Below are positions 55,651-64,000 of a stretch of DNA of 64,000 nucleotides, in pieces. This DNA is from Pelodera strongyloides (Eukaryota > Nematoda > Chromadorea > Rhabditida > Rhabditidae), in NCBI GenBank assembly GCA_036852015.1, contig JAANDG010000049.1, forward strand, positions 248,001-312,000. The letters are read 5' to 3'. Under the pieces are notes generated by a model that was not told the DNA's origin, made no database searches, and saw nothing but the letters and a program-made list of their open reading frames with translations. The position numbers and the translations under genes were made by a program. The first letter of the stretch is position 1. Each line of letters opens with the position of its first letter.

Positions 55651-58600
55651 TTTTGCAATATGTCTAGCTCTATATTGAAAGCGATTTTACGCGTAGTTTT
55701 GACCCAAATGCTAAGCAACTGCTGTCCTAAGAATTATCTGCAAATTTCTGTGAATGTCTATGTGTCCGTCCGTAGGATGCATAAGAAAACACAATTTGCA
55801 TATAATGCATGTGAGGGCGGTTGTCCTGCTTATTGTTAGGTATCACAAGCTGCGCAATATCCATCAATGCTCTTACTCAAATTTTCTTATCTAGAAGCCA
55901 AAAATATGCAATCAATATTTTCTGGCCTGTAAGACCATCTGCGAGTAATTGTCCCATTTGCGCGCTTGTGGTCAGCGCTAGCAAAATCTGCGGTTTTGTG
56001 CTTTGAACGCAACATTTCCGACTTTTCACTTGTTATTCCATTTGCGCGCAAATACCGTATGCACCATTAAATTTGAATGTGGAAAAGGTACCTTTGCTTT
56101 CTTCTATATCACGGATCATAAAATACTCTGGATCCGTTCTAAAAGTAGAGAGACAATCGGTCTTTGGAAATGTTCCTCGACTACTACGGCGAGAACAGAG
56201 AACATGACAAAATACACACAGGGAAGATTGATTTTGCACGAAAGTTGGTACATTTAAGTAGATTGGTAAATATATGAAGGGCACGTCTGACAAGATCAGT
56301 TTGTTAAGACGTTAGGTTGATTTAGTTTCCGCCAAATGTGTGTTTTGTTTTATTAACGGTAAAGAGCGTTACCAGACTAATTGGTAACGGTGTACCGTCT
56401 TTTGCGCTATGCACTGCGCTACAGCACCAAAGGTAAAGGATCAGGCTCATGCACAGGGGGTACTCACATCCCTCACATGTTGCTGTGGTTAGGCTCAGGC
56501 TTAGGTTTAGGCTTAGGCTTCATAAGTATCATTATTGTGAAAAGGGATTTACATATCACTCAGAACTCAAAAGAGTGAATTGAAACAAATTGTCTTCTAA
56601 TGTATTCAAGTAATACTCATGAAGCTTCAAGCTTCAAGTATCAAAAGACTACACGACCTTATGTGAGCAACAAAATATAACGTGTCGATGGTTGACTGTC
56701 CGTGTAAAATGTCCAGGTGAAAAGAGTGACAGTGTCTGGCCGTTCCACGCAACATTATCTCTTTCTTATTTATCCACTCTCTCATTCTAACTCTTCTCCT
56801 CTCTCTCACTCTCCCTCTCTCTCTCTCTTCCGCCTCAATCATCCTTTATCACTTTCCCTCACTCTTTTTTCTCTATCTATCCCTCTATCTAAATTCCTCC
56901 TCAATCATCCTCTTCTCACGTACTTTTTCCTCCCTCCGGTCATATCTCAAAAATGAGGATCTGGCAACGGACACCTACATAGGAAAATGTGAATCACTTG
57001 GTGGCATGGGAATGAAAACGGGTAATTATCTGCAGTGAGAATTCCTAATGTGCCCGAGTTACTAAATCTATATTTTCCAGTTTCCGCTCAAAGAAATTAA
57101 TTGTAAACCTGAGGGAATATAACAAGTTATTGATTAGCCAGAAATGAAGCAATTAACCTTCTGAAACTCGTCATCTACCTTGCTCAGTGAACAATTGAAC
57201 TACCCTCGAATAAAGGCGAAAAGATTAATAACAGTTGGCCATTACGCTTAGGACCACTAAACAAAATTATTTAGGTATTCTCAAACTTATTTAACTAAAA
57301 GCTCAAAAAAATGCGGAACAGAACCACACCCACGGTTTTGTTTCTTTCCGTGCAACATTTCACACCACAAACAGTGGTAAAAGTGTAAAGCAAATAGAAG
57401 AGAGACAAGACTTTTGTGGATAATTCCCCCATGTTAAGTGTTAAAGTGAACGTGTTGATGACTCATTTTAGTGTGTGGGAGGTGGATGATGAAGAAAGAA
57501 TTGCCATGATACAATATTTGCTATTGATAATATGGCCGATAATAATGTTGGGTTAGCCCATTTTTCGCCGAGAATTGAGCTCTGCATAGTACATGGGTCC
57601 ATGGCTAAACACACGATCCGGCAAGCTCTAGGGTTTGGTTTTGTAAGGTTTTGTTAAATTTTAAGAGATGAGGATAGGTTTCTCACTGGTTCTCAGTGAC
57701 TGACCCTAGCCTAGGCCAGGACGTGCATGGTATATGTATTTAAAAAATCTGAGGTTTTTATTCCGTATAGCGCAAGCATCACTAATCGTAAGTATCACAA
57801 ATTACAAGACCTTTTTTCCGATGAACGCGGAATTTTTTTATTTATAAAATGAGAATGGGGCGCGCATGGAGTAAAGTAAAAAGTCAGAATTACAAGAAAG
57901 AATCAAAATGAATTTTATCTAACTTTGGCGAATATTTTATGAAAAGTTGTGTGAAACGGCATAGACCGAAACAAACGAATGTTTTCAAAGAAATTTTGAG
58001 AAAGCAGGGAGAAAATATAATAACTTGTTTTGTTACATGTTTTGCCATAGAGAAACTAGTTTAACTTGAGCAGTCACTACAAAGAAAACAAAGAAAAAAA
58101 AAATGAAATTAGTTCATCAAACCAAACAATTTACAAAACAAGAAAGCAACATGAAAATTACACATTCGTGGACTGGTTTATGGTGTATTTTGTACTACTA
58201 AGCGTCTGTTAAGAACTCAATTGTACAGTGCTTTTCGAATAGAAACTAGTTTGGATTTTACGAATTTTACGAAGCTATATTGACGATATTCCATAGGAAG
58301 GTTTTCGGTTTTCAAGGTAATAACGTTCACTTATGATACCCCCATCCTTTAGTGCTATGTGCAAGAGCCTAATGCGGCATAAGGTTATTCCATCCTTGAC
58401 AAATAACTTAGCTCTGTATGATTCCTGTGCCTCTTAAAATCTGCTATGGTTGTTTAGGATACAGTATACTTTAGTTGTTTGGACAACTTTTATCTTACGA
58501 GCAACATTCACAGTTTTCGAGGACTCCCATGAAGAAACGTCTTACAGTATGCTCAATTCCCAAATTCAAATTCGCGTTTTCAATTCCAGGGATAAGTTAA

Positions 58601-59605
58601 AGAGATAAGACAACAGTTCTCTTAGTGAAGTGTGATCAGAGTTTATCGAGCTATATACAAACCAGCAGTCTCATCAAACATTTCCCAAACAAATGAGTCT
58701 CGAGTGTGCACTTGCACGTGAACTGAGGAATCAGAGACCGAAGACCTGGTACTTATATTTTCAATTAACAAATTAAATCGATAAGTAGATAATTGACATA
58801 GATTAGGCAATTATGGTGTTACGCCTTTAATTAGCAATTCGTAGGGAACTAGTATATGTAGAACTTCTACTAACGCGCACTAATTATAGGGACAGAGGAA
58901 ATTCTAATTAATCGCCGGACCTTATTCAATAATCTAGCTATCATCCAATTTTCCTTCTGATCTACTTTACTTCAGATTACTTTGAATCAAGTTGAGCTTC
59001 ACACTTTTTCATAGAAATTGAGCGAAGAAAGGTCTTAGCAACGCACTAAGCTGGCTATGATCTGGCGCCAGCAATTGTTTGCAATTGCCACGGGTTTCCC
59101 AGCATAGACCAAGCGATCAACTCTCTCTCTCTCTCTCTTTCTCTCTTTCTCCCTCTCTATTCCTGATGCTAAAGATGCTCCTCTATTTGACTACGACCAC
59201 GGAAGTTTGTGTGTGGTCTCAAACTATCAGCTGATTTTGGCGATAGAGCACGGGCTTGCAAGAGGGCGCAGATAAGGACTGATGTGATAGAAGAAGCGTG
59301 TAATTAGACAATGATACAGATAAAAGAAAACTCAAGGAATAAGTGCGCGTCCGATATGCCGCGGATACTATCAATATACGGGGATGGGGTGAACCAGTAC
59401 AGCGAAACGGAGCCGCAAACCTGTTTTGCATAATAACGCGCTTGCGGTTGTTATTTCCGGCGGAATCGGAGGTCTGCAGTCAAAACTCTCCGACACAATA
59501 TAAGTGTAGGGTTCGGGTTTGAATGAGGGCTTTGTTGGAAGCCTGCTCGAGTCTTCCTTTTGGGCGAATACGAGGCTGACCTCCTAACATAAGATACTAC
59601 TCGCA
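55651..59605. other. Intergenic, no gene recognised
   Basis: Contains a degenerate telomere-like TTAGGC/TTTAGG cluster (56488-56521), a CT-rich microsatellite (about 56757-56890) and a CT run at 59121-59160. No credible exon was seen. Confidence 0.4.
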
Positions 59606-59780
59606 AGGAGATAAAGTGATGTGGTGCGTGGTTTCTGAAGCGTATATTGCACAATTACATTTCTATGAACTATATGCAAATTCAAATTGCGTCCCGTAGA
59701 AGGGCCCAGAAATTTGCATAAAATACATACGTGGGAATGAAGCATACTTTTCGAAACCATGTGTCATATCGCTGTAAATT
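59606..59780. mobile_element. MITE family E copy
   Basis: GGTGCGTGGTTTCTGAAGCG near the left and CGAAACCATGTGTCATATCG near the right form diverged inverted ends. The interior ATGCAAATT blocks match 9403-9590. Confidence 0.55.
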
Positions 59781-59929
59781 AGCATACCAAATGGTAACAG
59801 GAATTCTATGGCTCTCGTTCTCCAAGTTTTGAGAGCGTTTTTTCTGAAGTGTCATAGGGCGAGAGTCTTATTGAGGAACTGGTTTCACTTTCTCTCTCTA
59901 GCATCCCCCCTCTCCCTCTTACTCTTCAT

Positions 59930-60007
59930 CTAGCTGCTCTTCTCCATCATCTCTCTCTATCTCTACCTCTCTCTACCTCTCTCTCTACCTCTCTCTCTCT
60001 CTCTCTC
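59930..60007. repeat. CT-rich microsatellite
   Basis: CTCTCTAC and CTCTCT repeats on the plus strand. Confidence 0.85.
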
Positions 60008-61271
60008 CGAGTTTGCATTTCGAATGTTGAACCAACAAACCAAAGGTAAAGCATATGTGTTGCCATCGAGGTCAGGGAATACATATGTTAAACTTGAGGG
60101 CTAGTCGTAAATAATAAGTATGTAAATACGTAGCTACGGATTTCCAAATGTAATTTAATGTAAATTCATCTGCAGAAAAGGAAAGCTCTGCAGTGTGTGC
60201 GGCAACATATTCGATATGTCTCCGATGGTGTGCGCCCGAAACTTATCCATAACACACAAATTATGATAAGTGTTCAATACAATGGCAGATTAGCTGAGCG
60301 GGCACATATATCTACTTCGGTTATTACCACTGCTATCGTAGGAACATTTCAGCGGTATGTTAATTCACTATCCTTTAGACCTAACTGCCGATTATCATTT
60401 CAAAAGTCTAGTGCAATATCACTCATTTGTAGGTTTGTTTGGTTAAACAGAAAAAGTACGACCTCCATCTATTTATCAAGCAAAAGAAGAACCATTGTCC
60501 TAAGCTCTGATAGATTTCCTAAGATTATCGTTGAGCAGTTTTAAGACAGTAATCAGAGCTTGCAAATAGAGAGAAAAAGTTCCGAGTGTAATTTTTGAGA
60601 TAAAAAATGAGAATGTGAATTTGGATTTCCGTTGATCGTGCTTACGTTTTGTCTAAAATGTGAAATATTATGGGAATGCAGACAAAATATGACAAGGCGA
60701 AATCGATAAGTTAACAAGAATAAGTTCATATATGAGCAATAAAAATAAGAAAGCCCCCCCCCAACGCTCATTCCCGAATGAAAATTAAATAAAAAGGGTT
60801 GGCGGAAAATATCCATTCTTTAATTTGTGTTCTAAAACTACAAAACACATAAAAACCTCTCAGATCAGATGGTCTCTTATATCGCTTTTTGCCTACAGAT
60901 CAGCTGGGGTTAAGCCATAAAGTGGACAATAAAAATAAAGCTCATGAAGTATTTTCCTCGGAACTGAACCACATGATATCTGAAAATCATAGTACGCTAT
61001 GAACTATTGGTTTGAAGTGGAAATTCAGCATACATAGCTTCTATGGAAGGTACTACCCCACAAAACATGAATCTCTTGTAGAGCATATTATAAAAATATA
61101 AAAAGTAGTTTCCTCATAAATAGTGACTTTGTTTTCTAAATAGTGCTGAAATATACTAAAGTGGTGACTATCACCATGTTCTTTCGAAAAAAAGGAATAA
61201 AACTAAGCAGTTGATGTGAGCCTCCTCTTTTAATCCTGCGGAAAACCTAGAGACTATCCGCAAGGAAAAGG
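60008..61271. other. Intergenic, no gene recognised
   Basis: A 115-codon plus-strand ORF at 60197-60544 shows no domain, signal or splice context and is left uncalled. Confidence 0.4.
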
Positions 61272-61435
61272 TAATGGGGTTTGCAAGCATGCTGAAAATT
61301 TACCGTATCTTGGAACTACACGAATATATTTTTAATTTTCCATATTATATATGCAGGTTTTGTGCAGAAATACGGTAGTATTGACAGAATTACACCGAAT
61401 TTTCGGGATACTGCAAACCCCATTAAAAAGGAGCT
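61272..61435. mobile_element. MITE family D copy
   Basis: TAATGGGGTTTGCAAGCAT at the left and ATACTGCAAACCCCATTA at the right; the interior matches 28450-28617 in inverted orientation. Confidence 0.85.
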
Positions 61436-64000
61436 GTTTCACGTTAATATGAAAAATGTATTGAATAGCTTTCGATTCGCAGTAACTGACTATATCAAAA
61501 GGCAAAAAAAGCTGCAGGAACAAAAACACTTCTTTTAGTTGACTTATGAATAACATCTATCTTTAGAAACGAAGCCCACCAACAAACGATCTGCCATGAA
61601 TTCAAGCGCGGTTAATTTTTCAACTTCAAATATTATATTATCCGTTCGGTCGTGTTGATAACTTGAACATGCGACACGTCGAGTGCAAAAAAAAAGTTAA
61701 AAAAAAAAAGTTTTTATCGGAAAGAAAACAAAATTCCGATTCAGCATAGTTACAATCTTTGTATCTGTATCTAGGTATCCGATGAGACTGCACTAAAATT
61801 GAATGAAGATAGTAAATCTATCAGAGCAGATCAAATCAACTACATTTGTAGTTTCACAGCGAATTTACAACATATACATATGAATATAAATAGGTAGAAA
61901 TACAAATGGCTTGGATATGTAAGCCGAGTGGAACGATTACTTCAAGCGAAACCTTTAGAAAGATGCGGAGATCTTGAGCGTTTTGGGGGGAAATTGCCTA
62001 ACGATTGGACCGTAAAACAGACAAAAAGACGATATCTGAATGTAAAAAGTTCTCGGTTTGATTAAGTGAAACGCTTTGAGTTCAGCTTTTATTATTGACT
62101 ATTTTAAAGGGATGGGTTACATTTAGGCTTATGTGAATGTAGCCATGGCTTTTGTGATTTATTGGAAGCTCGATGCTCAGTAAGTACAAAAACCAGTGCC
62201 TTTTTCTACGGCCGATTTATTCGATGTCAATTTAGTGGAATAAAATAAGTGTAAGAAAAAACTTTTGAAATCTAAAAGAAGTGTGGATTCATTTTTCATG
62301 GCGAACGAAAAAAAAAACATAATGCGCAAGTCAACAAATTTGGACACTCTTCTTATATGAAAAGCAAATAGAAAATTGACCGGAATTCTATAGGAAATGT
62401 AGCGGAGAAAAGACCGTTCTAATGCAAAAATATTGTGATTCTGTAGTGCACTTCTTGGCGTACGGAACTAATCCAATACACCTTTGGAAATGAACAGTGA
62501 TCTTTGCTTTATATTCTAAGTGCAGCACAATACATACAAGTTGGGAAGATGGAAAAGGCATTTTGAATTTAGTCTGTAAAAATATGAAGCTCTATTATTT
62601 CTTGACCCAAGTTACATACGAGAACCAGAAAGAGTGAGAAGCGAAATAATGAATCTGCGCACCAGATTTCAAATTACCTTTTGATTTTTTAGATGTTCAG
62701 TTTGTTTCTAACATAATACTCTAAACGGGTGCAGATCTATTTAGATGCATGTTCGAGATAATGGGCTAGTAAAATGGTTTGTGGTGCACGTAATTTTACG
62801 TGTAGTTTTTCTGCTTTCGTATTTATCTGATTGTGAGCGCACACAAACAGACATCAACACCTCAGAATAACTAATGCTCTTACAGAAAGTCAAGTTTAGG
62901 ATACATACTACAGAAACTCTAACCCTAACTTACACAACAACATGTTAATATACATTGTGGACTTGATAAGAGGGACTAGTTTTAGATGAATAATGGAGAA
63001 ATAAGTTTATCAGGCTACTAATTAGCTCAATGATTAGCACACAATTACATGGGTAAGGGAAAGAACTTCCCTGTGATTCGATGAGTAGTTGTGATTGGAA
63101 TGTGAACAGTTGTTAGTGGTGAAGTTCCCCGACTTCCGGTGGGCAAGCACCTCCGGGAAGAGTTATTTGCAGTAAATTTAATGGGAAAATGATTACCCTA
63201 ATGTTTATCCTGAACGATCTTTGAGCTTTTAGAACATAAACAAGGTGTTGTTAATTGTTCGGTCCAAATTTTCTTCTATACAGTCGAGAGAATAGAGAAC
63301 GAACAAAAATAAGATTTTAACTAGAATAATGCTATCTTGTATTTCATTGAAAAGAAACGAGCACAGTTTCTAAACAGTAAAAATGCGTTAGCTTACGCAT
63401 ACGCATGCTGCATACATTAGTGCTGTCAGAGCAAAAATGAACAACCTAGTAAAAATTAACCAATTCTAGTAGTGTATATTTGCGTCGAAACGTACGTGTA
63501 TACTTACGTATAACCGACAAAAGATCTCAACCCACAACCACTTATTTTATGAGAGTTTTGTCAGTTTTTGTCAACGGTTTATTCGTTTATCAGCACCAAA
63601 TTGTCTAAATCACGTGCTTGGAATACCTATTCTGCCCCCATTGACTGGGTAATAAAATCGGAAAAACTGTCAGGGGAAATTCTTCGGATACCAGGAAAAA
63701 ATGAGATTTGTAAATTTTATATATTGTATTAGAAAAGCGGTTCAACTGAAATATCATATCATATTTTCAGCAGAATAATTTACTGTTACACGGTGAATAT
63801 TTTGAAGTTACAAACCTTTCTCAATTTATCTATTGATGGCACAAAAATAGATTTTCCTTTTGTGTCTGCAACTCAATTAATAACAGTAGACCAAGCAGAC
63901 GTATTTTTTTAGATAAATCGTTAACATTCCGACGTGTGAAAACGGCTGTTACGTGAAAACCACGGAAAGTTATCCAGTAAATCTTAAAATGCATAAAAGA
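61436..64000. other. Right end of window, no gene recognised
   Basis: AT-rich. A single family A-like end (TTAAAGGGATGGGTTACATT at 62104) has no visible partner and may be a solo remnant. No exon recognised. Confidence 0.4.

Noticed and set aside
60197..60544. 115-codon plus-strand ORF
   Set aside because: No similarity, splice context or compositional sign of coding.
1..64000. CRISPR arrays, bacterial operons, riboswitches, replication origins
   Set aside because: The window is nematode nuclear DNA and no regularly spaced repeat-spacer pattern or prokaryotic gene structure was seen.

Overview
This window is nuclear DNA of a nematode. The evidence is TTAGGC telomere-type repeats in two places, short AT-rich introns with TTTCAG-type acceptors, spliced-leader-style acceptors just upstream of start codons, and nematode-type protein families. 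The order PDZ-GEF, isochorismatase-like, quiescin oxidase recalls a chromosome IV neighbourhood of Caenorhabditis elegans (from memory, not checked). The genus cannot be decided by eye. The sequence is AT-rich, and its introns and intergenic DNA are full of short fold-back transposons (MITEs).

Layout. 1-3.0 kb: a 5'-truncated, frameshifted non-LTR retrotransposon on the minus strand, just downstream of an isolated first-exon-like ORF (3201-3425, minus). 5.9-7.9 kb: a fatty-acid elongase (ELO) gene, minus, seven exons recognised and the N-terminal exon not found. 8-15 kb: mostly MITEs and fold-backs, one orphan GC-rich exon-like ORF (12610-12828, minus) and a short collagen-like ORF near 14 kb. 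15.47-38.34 kb: a complete 34-exon pxf-1 / PDZ-GEF (Rap guanine-nucleotide exchange factor) gene on the plus strand. Its 8.7-kb third intron contains an intronless ORF for a 417-residue tail-anchored-looking protein and a young LTR retrotransposon that carries only gag-protease. 40.4-42.4 kb: a six-exon isochorismatase-domain gene (plus) ending in a PTS1-like tripeptide. 43.6-50.1 kb: a 15-exon quiescin sulfhydryl oxidase (QSOX) gene on the minus strand, convergent with the previous gene. 50.1-64 kb: gene-poor DNA with MITEs, GA/CT microsatellites and one GC-rich unclassified block.

The genes do not form a pathway. PXF-1 would act in Rap/Ras signalling at membranes, QSOX in secretory-pathway disulfide formation, ELO in ER fatty-acid elongation, and the isochorismatase-like hydrolase possibly in peroxisomes. 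All exon boundaries come from reading splice signals, phase and protein similarity by eye. In the PXF-1, isochorismatase and QSOX models every intron phase matches and the total coding length is a multiple of three.

The most notable structures are: the gag-protease-only LTR element with an intact 5-bp target duplication; a perfect 78-bp palindrome abutting another MITE inside a QSOX intron; two tandem duplications at exon ends of pxf-1; and the nested intronless gene. I found no convincing wholly new multi-gene system.
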